A stretch of 64,000 bases of DNA from Ruminococcus sp. (GTDB lineage: Bacteria > Bacillota > Clostridia > Oscillospirales > Acutalibacteraceae), in contig JAFTHZ010000015.1 in NCBI GenBank assembly GCA_017457155.1, positions 124,001 to 188,000 on the forward strand, read 5' to 3'. The position numbers and the translations under genes were made by a program. The notes beneath the pieces were generated by a model. It was not told where the DNA came from. It did not search any database and saw only the letters and a list, made by a program, of their open reading frames with translations. Positions 36,783-44,796 of this stretch are shown in pieces. Position 1 is the first letter of the stretch; the number at the start of each line of letters is the position of its first letter.

Positions 36783-38066
36783 TTAAAGCTCACCGAGGAA
36801 CTTCTCTACTGCGCAAAGACGAACACATACGCAGAATACATCCATAGCAACCTGAAGTTCAGACAGAGGAGGATATGAAGGAGCAATACGAATGTTGCTG
36901 TCCTGAGGATCGTTGCCCAGAGGATATGTGGCACCTGCAGGAGTCAGCACAAGACCTGCCTCCTTGCACATTGTGCAGACCTTCTTGGCAGTTCCGGGAA
37001 GAACATTGATGCTGACAAAGTATCCGCCACGGGGCTCGTGCCAGGATGCAATATCCAGGCCCTTGAGCTGAGTGTTAAACTTGTCGATTACAGCCTGGAA
37101 TCTGGGCTTGAGGATCTCTTTATGCTTCTGCATGTGAGCCTTCACACCGTCGAAATCCTTGAAGTACTCAAGATGACGGAGCATGTTAAGCTTATCAAAA
37201 CCGATAGACTCAACGCTGTAGCGCTTTTTGAACACCTTCATATTGTTGTCTGAGGTTGCCATAGCGGCCACACCTGCACCGGGGAAAGTTATCTTTGAGG
37301 TGGAGCAGAAGATGATGGGAAGATCAGGATTGCCTGCCTTCTCACATTCATTCATAAGGCTGAGGAGCACCTCTCCCTCGTCGGCGACGTCATGAACACA
37401 ATAAGCATCGTCCCACATGATTCTGAAGTCCTTTGCTGCAGGCTTCAGAGTTGCAAAGCGACGGACAGTCTCGTCAGAATATGTGACACCAAGAGGATTG
37501 GAATACTTGGGTACACACCAGATACCCTTGATGGAAGGATCAGAGGAAACAAGCTCCTCTATCATATCCATATCAGGGCCCTGCCCTGTCATGGGGACAG
37601 GAATCATCTCAAAGCCATAGTACTCTGTAATGGCAAAATGTCTGTCATATCCGGGAACAGGACAGAGGAACTTGCGGTCAGGCACATTGAACCAAGGCTC
37701 ATATCCCTCTACAATCGGGGTTGTCATCATACATGTGATGGCATCAAACATCATATTGAGGCTGGAGTTACCACCAACAAAAACCTGCTCGGGACGAACC
37801 TGAATAAACTTTGACATAAACTCCTTGTAGGCAGGAATACCATCAAGGATACCATAGTTACGACAATCAAAGCCTCTGTCATCACGACAGCTGTTGTCAG
37901 AACGAAGCACATCCAGCATGGGAGAAGATATATCAAGCTGTTCTGTGCAGGGCTTGCCTCTTGACATATCAAGAGAAAGACCCATCTCTACAAAGGAATT
38001 ATATTTTTTGCGAAGCATCTCCTGCTCTGCGATAAGCTGTTCTTTAGTAAATTCTGAGTACGACAT
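36783..38066 (-). CDS. PLP-dependent aspartate aminotransferase, subgroup Ic
   Basis: 427 residues of fold type I with the PLP lysine at about residue 258 in STSKITFPGAG, the phosphate-binding GGNSSLNMMFDA region, CVPKYSNPLGV and a C-terminal arginine in NIRIAPSYP. The sequence fits the Aminotran_MocR/aspartate aminotransferase group common in Clostridia. ATG 38066 has GGAGAG eight bases upstream; an ATG at 38096 includes that site. Aspartate/2-oxoglutarate activity is inferred from the family. Confidence 0.87.
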   Translation of the reverse strand: MSYSEFTKEQLIAEQEMLRKKYNSFVEMGLSLDMSRGKPCTEQLDISSPMLDVLRSDNSCRDDRGFDCRNYGILDGIPAYKEFMSKFIQVRPEQVFVGGNSSLNMMFDAITCMMTTPIVEGYEPWFNVPDRKFLCPVPGYDRHFAITEYYGFEMIPVPMTGQGPDMDMIEELVSSDPSIKGIWCVPKYSNPLGVTYSDETVRRFATLKPAAKDFRIMWDDAYCVHDVADEGEVLLSLMNECEKAGNPDLPIIFCSTSKITFPGAGVAAMATSDNNMKVFKKRYSVESIGFDKLNMLRHLEYFKDFDGVKAHMQKHKEILKPRFQAVIDKFNTQLKGLDIASWHEPRGGYFVSINVLPGTAKKVCTMCKEAGLVLTPAGATYPLGNDPQDSNIRIAPSYPPLSELQVAMDVFCVCVRLCAVEKFLGEL

Positions 38067-38182
38067 TTTGCTCACTCTCCGATAAAAATTATTCATATTT
38101 TGTAATCATACCCTAAATATTGTAAAAAATCAAGAGTTTTTTTGCAGGATTTAAAATTAAATCTTGCAAAGGCAATCATAAA

Positions 38183-38209
38183 GCAACCCGTTGACATACA
38201 ACGGGCTGC
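38183..38209 (-). terminator. Intrinsic terminator of the cpsC-cpsD pair
   Basis: 11-base-pair stem (GCAGCCCGTTG / CAACGGGTTGC, one G-T pair) with a 5-base loop and a TTTATGATT tail on the minus strand. Confidence 0.8.
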
Positions 38210-38216
38210 AAAAAAA

Positions 38217-38936
38217 TCAATAATACTTGTAGTATCCGTAGTGTCCCTTGGAATACTTTTTCTCTGATACAGAACATCCTACCTTCAGGAAACCGAGGAT
38301 CTTGCTGTCGGCAAGATTGATGCTCTGGATGGTCTTCTCGATATCACCGTGAGTAGTGACCTTCTCTCTGACAACGACAACATATCCTGCGATATGGTCT
38401 TTGAGAAGAAGTGTATCGGTAACAATTCCGACGGGAGGCGTATCGATAATAACGTAATCATATTTGCTCTCGAGCTCTGTAAGAAGAGCATCAAAGCTGG
38501 CAGAAGCCAGAAGCTCAGAGGGGTTGGGAGGAATTGAGCCTGCGGTGATAACATCCAGGCTGGGCAGAACATCAACATTAATAACATCATCGATGTTCTT
38601 GAACTTTCCGATAACTTCTGAAAGACCTGCTGTGTTCTGAAGCTTCATCAGATTGTGCAGGTTGGGACGACGAAGGTCACAGTCAATGAGCACAACCTTT
38701 TTGCCCATCTTTGAGAAAGAAATAGCAAGGTTTGCGGTTGCGGTTGACTTACCCTCACCCTTGGACCAGCTTGTCACAACAACGAACTTGCTCTCTGATG
38801 CAGCAAGGGAGAACACAAGGTTGGTACGGGCGATCTTGTAACCCTCAACAATGGCGAACTTGCTGTCGCCGCTGATAACGTTCTTGGACTTGTCAATATA
38901 CTTGACTTTGTTCTTGTTCTTTATGCCGAGTTTCAT
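38217..38936 (-). CDS. Tyrosine-protein kinase, CpsD/CapB type
   Basis: 239-residue cytoplasmic bacterial tyrosine kinase. Walker A WSKGEGKST near residues 57-65, Walker A' VVLIDCDLRRP, Walker B YVIIDTPPVG, and a C-terminal tyrosine cluster (YGYYKYY) as autophosphorylation sites. It overlaps the transmembrane activator gene by ATGA. Such pairs set capsule or exopolysaccharide chain length, but no glycosyltransferase or polymerase gene is nearby. Confidence 0.92.
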   Translation of the reverse strand: MKLGIKNKNKVKYIDKSKNVISGDSKFAIVEGYKIARTNLVFSLAASESKFVVVTSWSKGEGKSTATANLAISFSKMGKKVVLIDCDLRRPNLHNLMKLQNTAGLSEVIGKFKNIDDVINVDVLPSLDVITAGSIPPNPSELLASASFDALLTELESKYDYVIIDTPPVGIVTDTLLLKDHIAGYVVVVREKVTTHGDIEKTIQSINLADSKILGFLKVGCSVSEKKYSKGHYGYYKYY

Positions 38937-39628
38937 TTCTTCCTTGCACCGCCTTCCACTTCAAAATCGATAATCTCGCCAAAGACAGGTACATCGTAGA
39001 TCTTGTAAAGATCATCGTCAGACTTGATGGTTGTGTCAATAACCTCAATAATGATTGCTACCAGCACAGAGATAATGAGTCCGCCGATAAATCCAAACAG
39101 AGCGTATCGAGTCTCGTCAGGTGATGAATGAGTACCGGGAGCAGAGGCAGGACGACCGAAAGGCACGGCCACACCGCCTGTGTAGTACTTAGCAAAAACC
39201 TCGGGAGCTGCGTTACGGATAGCGTTGGCAGTATCAGCACAGACCTGTCCGTCGCTTCCTGTGACGGTAATCTTCAGGACGTTGGACTCGCTGACACTGG
39301 TAATGGTAACACTGTAGCCTCCGGGGATAATATCCAGCATCTCCTCGCACTCGCTGAAGATAACAGAACAGTTATTAGCAAGGCTTGTGGATGCGCCGAT
39401 CTGAGAAGCAGACTGCTTGTTTCCGTCGCCTGAATTGACTACAGAATTCTCGTCTGTTACGGTACCGTCGTACTTGATACAGATCTTTGAGCTGGAAGAA
39501 TACTTCTTGGGAATAAACTGGTCCGCATAGATATACGCACCGAGAGCTGCAACGACAGATACGATAACAATAAGCTTCAGATGAGCAACTATCATCTTAA
39601 GAATGTCGTTAATGGTAATATCTCTCAA
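38933..39628 (-). CDS. Wzz/CpsC-like chain-length determinant, kinase activator
   Basis: 231 residues with two membrane helices (about 18-35 and 173-192) around an extracytoplasmic Wzz domain, and a cytoplasmic C-terminal tail that activates the partner kinase. The proline-rich segment before the second helix (FGRPASAPGTHSSP) is typical. The start is TTG at 39628 with AAGGAG ten bases upstream. Confidence 0.88.
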   Translation of the reverse strand: MRDITINDILKMIVAHLKLIVIVSVVAALGAYIYADQFIPKKYSSSSKICIKYDGTVTDENSVVNSGDGNKQSASQIGASTSLANNCSVIFSECEEMLDIIPGGYSVTITSVSESNVLKITVTGSDGQVCADTANAIRNAAPEVFAKYYTGGVAVPFGRPASAPGTHSSPDETRYALFGFIGGLIISVLVAIIIEVIDTTIKSDDDLYKIYDVPVFGEIIDFEVEGGARKK

Positions 39629-39676
39629 GGGTTTTCAACTCCTTAATATTAATTAGTTAAATATAAACTCAGATTA

Positions 39677-40918
39677 TCATCCAAGAATACTGATGAGAAC
39701 ACCTGCTGCAACAGCAGATCCGATTACACCTGCAACATTGGGGCCCATAGCGTGCATGAGAAGGAAGTTTGCTGGGTTCTCTTCCTGTCCAACCTTGTTT
39801 GAAACACGTGCAGCCATAGGAACAGCAGATACACCTGCTGAACCAATCAGGGGGTTAACCTTGCCCTTAGTGAAGATATACATAAGCTTACCGAAGAGCA
39901 GTCCGCAAGCAGTACCTACAGCAAAAGCTGCCAGTCCCAGTCCGATAATACCCAAGGTCTTGCCGGTGAGGAACACCTCTCCTGTAGCTGTAGCACCAAC
40001 AGTAGTACCAAGGAAGATTGTGATAATGTTCATAAGCTCGTTCTGGGCTGTCTTGAAGATTCTGTCAACAACTCCGCTCTCCTTGAACAGGTTACCAAGC
40101 ATCAGCATACCAACCAGAGGAGCCGCGCTGGGTAAAAGCAGAGCAACAATAATAGTTACAATTATGGGGAAAAGAATCTTCTCAAGCTTTGAAACAGGGC
40201 GAAGCTGCTGCATAACAACAGAACGCTCCTTCTTGGTAGTGAGAGCCTTCATAATGGGAGGCTGGATAATGGGAACCAGAGCCATATATGAGTATGCTGC
40301 AACAGCAATGGGACCTAAAAGTTCAGGTGCTAGAATTGATGTTACATAGATAGCGGTAGGACCATCAGCACCACCAATAATGCCGATTGCGCCTGCCTCC
40401 TGGTTAGTAAAGCCAATGAAGGTTGCTGCAATGAAAGTGATAAAAATACCAATCTGTGCTGCAGCACCAAGGATAAAGCTCTTGGGGTTAGCAATAAGAG
40501 GACCAAAGTCTGTCATACATCCGATACCAAGGAAGATAAGCGGAGGATAGAGTCCAAGCTTAACACCCTGATAGAGGTAATAAAGAAGTCCGCCGTTGGT
40601 AGGAACATTGTAGTGAGCAATACCATCAATAACAGTTGTGGCGTAGTTCGCCGCTTCTCCCCCATGAGCCGCCATATACTCCGTAACAGGAACAAACTCT
40701 GTAGAGGGAGGAGCCATAATGGGAGGATAAAGGTTAACTATCAGCATACCAAATGCGATTGGGAGAAGCAGAAGAGGTTCGTACTGTTTTTTGATAGCAA
40801 GGAACAACAAGAAACATGCTATAGCTACCATTGCGTAGTTCTTCCAGCTAAGGGCCATAAGACCCGAATCATAGAAAAGACCTACCAGAGAATCAAGAAA
40901 TCCCTGCAAAAGTGCCAT
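39677..40918 (-). CDS. oadB: Sodium-pumping decarboxylase beta subunit
   Basis: 413-residue membrane subunit that couples decarboxylation of a carboxy-biotin to Na+ export. Signature IGIIGGADGPTAIYV is present, with about nine to ten membrane helices and GASGARSVP-like ending region replaced by SAVPMAARVSNKVGQEENP. The gamma-subunit gene is one base upstream. The alpha (carboxyltransferase) and biotin-carrier genes are not in the window, so oxaloacetate versus methylmalonyl-CoA or glutaconyl-CoA use is open. Confidence 0.93.
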   Translation of the reverse strand: MALLQGFLDSLVGLFYDSGLMALSWKNYAMVAIACFLLFLAIKKQYEPLLLLPIAFGMLIVNLYPPIMAPPSTEFVPVTEYMAAHGGEAANYATTVIDGIAHYNVPTNGGLLYYLYQGVKLGLYPPLIFLGIGCMTDFGPLIANPKSFILGAAAQIGIFITFIAATFIGFTNQEAGAIGIIGGADGPTAIYVTSILAPELLGPIAVAAYSYMALVPIIQPPIMKALTTKKERSVVMQQLRPVSKLEKILFPIIVTIIVALLLPSAAPLVGMLMLGNLFKESGVVDRIFKTAQNELMNIITIFLGTTVGATATGEVFLTGKTLGIIGLGLAAFAVGTACGLLFGKLMYIFTKGKVNPLIGSAGVSAVPMAARVSNKVGQEENPANFLLMHAMGPNVAGVIGSAVAAGVLISILG

Positions 40919-40919
40919 A

Positions 40920-41327
40920 TCAGAACCCCCTCCTCATAGAAATATTATCAGAAATTCCGGCAGTTGCCCACTCGGAACGGGCACCGGATGCACGTCTGAT
41001 ACCGGTAATGCGCACCTTCCTGCCGTCAGAGTAGTATGCCTCCACAGCAGCTGTGATGACTGCCACGGTCTGCAGGTCAAGTCCACCGTCAGCCACCTGT
41101 GTAGCAGGTACTGCAGGCTGAGTAGTCTCAGCAGGTGCAGCCTTAGCCTGTGAGAGCTTGAGCTCTTTGGTTTTTTTTGCCTTATTCTCAGCGCTGCTGA
41201 CAATAGTGGAATAGAGCTTGATGATTCCGATAAGCAGTAGTAACACCGCAAAAACAACAACAAAACCCGTAACCAGAATTGTCAGGGACTGGTTAGACTC
41301 TGCAGCTGCCAGAAGATGTTTGCTCAA
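40920..41327 (-). CDS. oadG: OadG-like gamma subunit
   Basis: 135 residues: one membrane helix (about 13-35), an Ala/Pro/Thr linker, and a C-terminal segment (TVAVITAAVEAYYSDGRKVRITGIRR) found in OadG-type subunits that stabilise the alpha-beta complex. I use the TTG at 41327, eight bases after CGGAGG. The frame is open back to 41405, but a TTGACA promoter lies inside that extension. Confidence 0.8.
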   Translation of the reverse strand: MSKHLLAAAESNQSLTILVTGFVVVFAVLLLLIGIIKLYSTIVSSAENKAKKTKELKLSQAKAAPAETTQPAVPATQVADGGLDLQTVAVITAAVEAYYSDGRKVRITGIRRASGARSEWATAGISDNISMRRGF

Positions 41328-41348
41328 AGTAGTCGCCTCCGTTTTCAG

Positions 41349-41375
41349 ATTATGCCGGTGGGAAGAATCTGTCAA
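41349..41375 (-). promoter_or_regulatory. Candidate promoter of oadG-oadB
   Basis: Perfect TTGACA at 41370-41375 and CATAAT at 41349-41354 with a short 15-base spacer, 22 bases before the TTG start. Confidence 0.5.
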
Positions 41376-41452
41376 AAACACGTCAGATTTCCCCATTAAA
41401 AACATATATAAATATAATATACTTTTTTGTCGTGATTTTCAATACAAAAAGC

Positions 41453-41484
41453 AAAAAAACCGCTGAAAAATTTTCAGCGGTTTT
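41453..41484 (-). terminator. Intrinsic terminator of spoIVA
   Basis: 14-base arms AAAACCGCTGAAAA / TTTTCAGCGGTTTT nearly back to back, with a run of seven T on the minus strand after the stem. Confidence 0.85.
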
Positions 41485-41526
41485 GAAATACAGGTATTTC
41501 TTGTCATAGTACGATTATATTTACGC

Positions 41527-43005
41527 TTACAGAATTATACAGATGAGACCATTACAACCATCGTTGATGATCTTCTCCACGGTTTCGGTCAGCTTGCGTC
41601 TGGCATCGGCAGGCATGCGATACAGCTTGTTATGCAAGCCTTCATTCACAAGATCACTGACGGATTTGCCAAAGATATCTGACTGCCAGATCTTTACGGG
41701 ATCCTCCTCAAACTCGTGGAGAAGATACTTAACGAGATCCTCGGACTGCTGCTCAGAACCCACCAAGGGTGTAACTTGGGCACAAGTCTCTATCCTCATC
41801 ATGTGAACAGAGGGAGCAGAAGCACGGAGTCTGACACCGTATTTTCCGTTCTGCTTGATTATTCTGGGCTCCTCCATGGTCAGCTCCTCAAGGGTCGGCA
41901 TAACGATTCCATATCCGTCGCTCATAACCTCATCGTATGCTTTGGCGATGCGATCATACTGTTGCTGTTTCTGAGAAAGCTCAGAGAAACGCTGAAGCAG
42001 AGCTTTCTCATCAGGAATAGAGAGTCCTGTCTGCTCTGAAAGCACCCTGAAGAAAACGTCTGAGGGAATCTCTATGGAAAGCTTTGCCTTTCCCTTGCCC
42101 ATATCAAGAGAGAGAAGAGACGAGGAACTTACATAATCATTTTTGCAGATACTCTCTGATACCTGCTGTACCTCCCTGAGCTTCTGTACCTTACCTGCAC
42201 AATCAACAACTGTGGACAGTATACTCTCACGCAGCCAATGGTCCTTTGGAAGCGCCACAACCCATGAAGGAATATCCAGAGATATCTCCTGAATTGGGAA
42301 CTCAAAGAGAATCTGCGCAAGGATACGTTTGATGGAATTCTCGTCAAGCTCAATGCAAGAGAGAGGAATGACAGGTACCATGTATCGGGATGCAAGCTCT
42401 GCTGCCAACTGTTGGGATGAGGCCGCAGTGGGATCGAAACAATTGAGCAGAATAATGAAGGGTTTATCAAGCTCCTTCAGCTCTCTGACCACTCTCTCCT
42501 CTGCATCCACATAATCCTCACGAGGTATATCCGTTACAGAGCCATCGGTTGTTATTACCAGACCAATGGTGCTATGGTCGGTGATTACCTTCTGGGTTCC
42601 ATACTCCGCAGCCTTGTCAAAGGGCACCTCTGTATCAAACCAAGGAGTCTTGACCATTCGGGGAGTGTCCTCCTCCATATAGCCGAGAGCGCTCTCCACT
42701 ATGTATCCTACGCAATCTATCATCCTGACAGAAAGAGTCACATTATCCTGAAGGTTTATCTCAACCGCATCTTCAGGTATAAACTTCGGCTCTGTTGTCA
42801 TTACGGTTCTGCCTGCGGCTGACTGGGGAAGTTCATCGGTGGCCCGCTCCCGACGATACTCATCCCCTATGTTCGGGATAACCAATGTGTCCATAAACCG
42901 CTTTGTAAAGGTTGACTTGCCTGTTCGCACCGGACCTACAACACCGATATAAATATCCCCGCCTGTGCGGGTGGCTATGTCATGATAAATGTTTCTCTGT
43001 TCCAT
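41527..43005 (-). CDS. spoIVA: Stage IV sporulation protein A
   Basis: 492-residue ATPase that polymerises into the basement layer of the spore coat on the forespore surface. Walker A GPVRTGKST at residues 24-32, MIDCVGY, and the conserved C-terminal end DGCNGLICIIL. Length equals the Bacillus protein. A sigma-E-like promoter precedes it and a strong terminator follows, so it is monocistronic. The sipL-like gene for its binding partner lies directly upstream. Confidence 0.98.
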   Translation of the reverse strand: MEQRNIYHDIATRTGGDIYIGVVGPVRTGKSTFTKRFMDTLVIPNIGDEYRRERATDELPQSAAGRTVMTTEPKFIPEDAVEINLQDNVTLSVRMIDCVGYIVESALGYMEEDTPRMVKTPWFDTEVPFDKAAEYGTQKVITDHSTIGLVITTDGSVTDIPREDYVDAEERVVRELKELDKPFIILLNCFDPTAASSQQLAAELASRYMVPVIPLSCIELDENSIKRILAQILFEFPIQEISLDIPSWVVALPKDHWLRESILSTVVDCAGKVQKLREVQQVSESICKNDYVSSSSLLSLDMGKGKAKLSIEIPSDVFFRVLSEQTGLSIPDEKALLQRFSELSQKQQQYDRIAKAYDEVMSDGYGIVMPTLEELTMEEPRIIKQNGKYGVRLRASAPSVHMMRIETCAQVTPLVGSEQQSEDLVKYLLHEFEEDPVKIWQSDIFGKSVSDLVNEGLHNKLYRMPADARRKLTETVEKIINDGCNGLICIIL

Positions 43006-43040
43006 TGCTTTGCCTCCACCAAATTCTGTATTGATAGTAA

Positions 43041-43070
43041 AATGTATGAGAGCAGGTGTCTTGATATGAC
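43041..43070 (-). promoter_or_regulatory. Sigma-E promoter of spoIVA
   Basis: GTCATATC (43063-43070), a 14-base spacer and CATACATT (43041-43048) match the sigma-E consensus GTMATATT/CATACAMT at 15 of 16 positions, about 35 bases before the start codon. Sigma-E control of spoIVA is established in Bacillus and Clostridioides. Confidence 0.82.
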
Positions 43071-43097
43071 TATGAAAAAGATTTTATCGCGAAAAAG

Positions 43098-43124
43098 TAC
43101 CGCCTCCCCAAAGGAGAGACGGTA
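43098..43124 (-). terminator. Terminator of the sipL-like gene
   Basis: Imperfect stem TACCG..CTCC / GGAG..CGGTA with a short loop after the sipL-like stop; the minus-strand tail is CTTTTTCGC. Confidence 0.6.
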
Positions 43125-43138
43125 TAAAAGCAAATAAT

Positions 43139-44665
43139 TCAGGCTCTGGTAATAACAAGCATCCTGGACTCAGGGAGAGTATCTTCCTCCAGAGAGTTTT
43201 CATCAATAATACTTTCGACAGAGGCATGAAAGTGTCTGGCAATCTCCCATACGCTCTCTCCCTTATCTGCGTAATAGAGTGTGAGGGCACACATATCCTC
43301 GCTGAGCTCATCGGATACAGAATTGACAGAGACAACCTGACGGGCTTCCACGAGAGATCTGAGGCAGGAAGTTATACGAAGCTCAAGCCTGACCTCCATA
43401 TTATTATCAGCACCCAGACGATAGCTGAGGGATGTAACGTCTGCTTCCACATCTTCGATGCTGTTAAATTCTGAGGTGAGATTCTCTGTATGAGAGAAGT
43501 CCACCTGACGTCGGATACAGGTTATCTCCCCCTCATCTGTGATGCCGAGGATACTGAGATTTGACTGACCCTCAAATCTAATTGAGGAATCCTCTAAATC
43601 CGCGGTGGCAGAAGTATCGTCACAGAAAATATCGATGATCTTCTGAATCGTCTTATCACCCAGATCTACCCCTGACTTTGAGACAACACCGGCTGACAGC
43701 GGGTGCACATCAGTACAAAGTGTAATGTTCTCAAGAGTCGGCTCCACTACGCAGGAGGTGGAGTACACATCTGTAACAAAATTAAGCTGTTGTGCAACAT
43801 ACTCTGACACAGTGGCACACAGCTTGCAATCCAGCGCAATCACAGGCTCTGTTGACAACGGCTCGGACTTGAGGATAACCTCAGAGGACAAGACACTCAA
43901 CTGAACACACGAACAATTACTGTCTGTGGTACCGCTATCCATGGTATGAGAGAAAGGAAAAACATAGACAAAACGGTCACACTCCCCTGTTGCATTATCT
44001 GTGATATACAGCATATGCAGGGTCATCTCTCCCTTGATAACGGTTTTACCTGCAACATTTCTGCATTCTGTCACCTGAGCCGCAACACGGCTATACACTA
44101 TGGACTCAACCATTGATTTTGCATTGAGGGCAACAGCCTCGGTTACCGAGAAAACCTCCTGAGACAAATCATTGAGTTCGTAAGAAGTGCAGGAGGTCTG
44201 CTTGGTCTGCAGGGTCTGGTCTGAGGTTTCTTCGAAAATATCCTCAGGTTTTTTGCAGGTTATCTTTGTATGCAGAGAAAAAGCTCCGTGAACAGAAAGC
44301 CGTCTTGGGGACAAGGCACGACAGTTGAGATATTCGGGCTTTGCTGTGGCAAAAATCACATAATCAGAGCATTCGGAACTAACGGGAATGGTAGCAGAAA
44401 AAGGCAGGGTCTGCTCACAGACACGCAGAGCCTTGCGGTCAGAGTCAAGATACAGCACAGTCACAACAGATGCACCGTCAATACGAAGCTGACCTGCTGA
44501 CAAAGAACGGGTGTAAATCTTTGTATCTAAGTCAGTTTTCAGAATCGTCTCTACATCTGCCAGATAGTCAGGCAGAGTAAAATCCAGATCCACAGGCTGC
44601 TGAGATACTGTGTCAAGAATATTTGAGGATGTAGTAAGGCTACGGCTTTTGAGTACATAATCCAT
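43139..44665 (-). CDS. sipL: SipL-like spore coat morphogenesis protein (DUF3794 + LysM)
   Basis: 508 residues: repeated DUF3794/SPOCS-type beta domains through about residue 450 (for example QLRIDGASVVTVLYLD and GKTVIKGEMTLHMLYITD), then a C-terminal LysM domain (LYYADKGESVWEIARHF to MLVITRA). This is the layout of Clostridioides SipL, whose LysM domain binds SpoIVA. Here the gene lies directly upstream of spoIVA and has its own sigma-E-like promoter. Identity is by architecture and context. Confidence 0.85.
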   Translation of the reverse strand: MDYVLKSRSLTTSSNILDTVSQQPVDLDFTLPDYLADVETILKTDLDTKIYTRSLSAGQLRIDGASVVTVLYLDSDRKALRVCEQTLPFSATIPVSSECSDYVIFATAKPEYLNCRALSPRRLSVHGAFSLHTKITCKKPEDIFEETSDQTLQTKQTSCTSYELNDLSQEVFSVTEAVALNAKSMVESIVYSRVAAQVTECRNVAGKTVIKGEMTLHMLYITDNATGECDRFVYVFPFSHTMDSGTTDSNCSCVQLSVLSSEVILKSEPLSTEPVIALDCKLCATVSEYVAQQLNFVTDVYSTSCVVEPTLENITLCTDVHPLSAGVVSKSGVDLGDKTIQKIIDIFCDDTSATADLEDSSIRFEGQSNLSILGITDEGEITCIRRQVDFSHTENLTSEFNSIEDVEADVTSLSYRLGADNNMEVRLELRITSCLRSLVEARQVVSVNSVSDELSEDMCALTLYYADKGESVWEIARHFHASVESIIDENSLEEDTLPESRMLVITRA

Positions 44666-44695
44666 ATTTTTTCTCTCCTTTTATGTTCTGTGTTA

Positions 44696-44725
44696 TTTAT
44701 ACTCACAGAGCTGTCTCAATATGAC
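44696..44725 (-). promoter_or_regulatory. Candidate sigma-E promoter of the sipL-like gene
   Basis: Perfect -35 GTCATATT (44718-44725), a 14-base spacer and a weaker -10 AGTATAAA (44696-44703). The -35 and spacing are as in front of spoIVA. Confidence 0.55.
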
Positions 44726-44745
44726 ACGACAAAGAAAAGAAAAAA

Positions 44746-44774
44746 GCTGTCGCTTGCAAAACGCAAGCGACAGC
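44746..44774 (-). terminator. Intrinsic terminator of the starch-binding dockerin gene
   Basis: Perfect 12-base stem GCTGTCGCTTGC / GCAAGCGACAGC with a 5-base loop, then TTTTTTCTTTTCTTT on the minus strand. Confidence 0.95.
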
Positions 44775-44796
44775 AGTAGTTATTATTTCAGATGAA

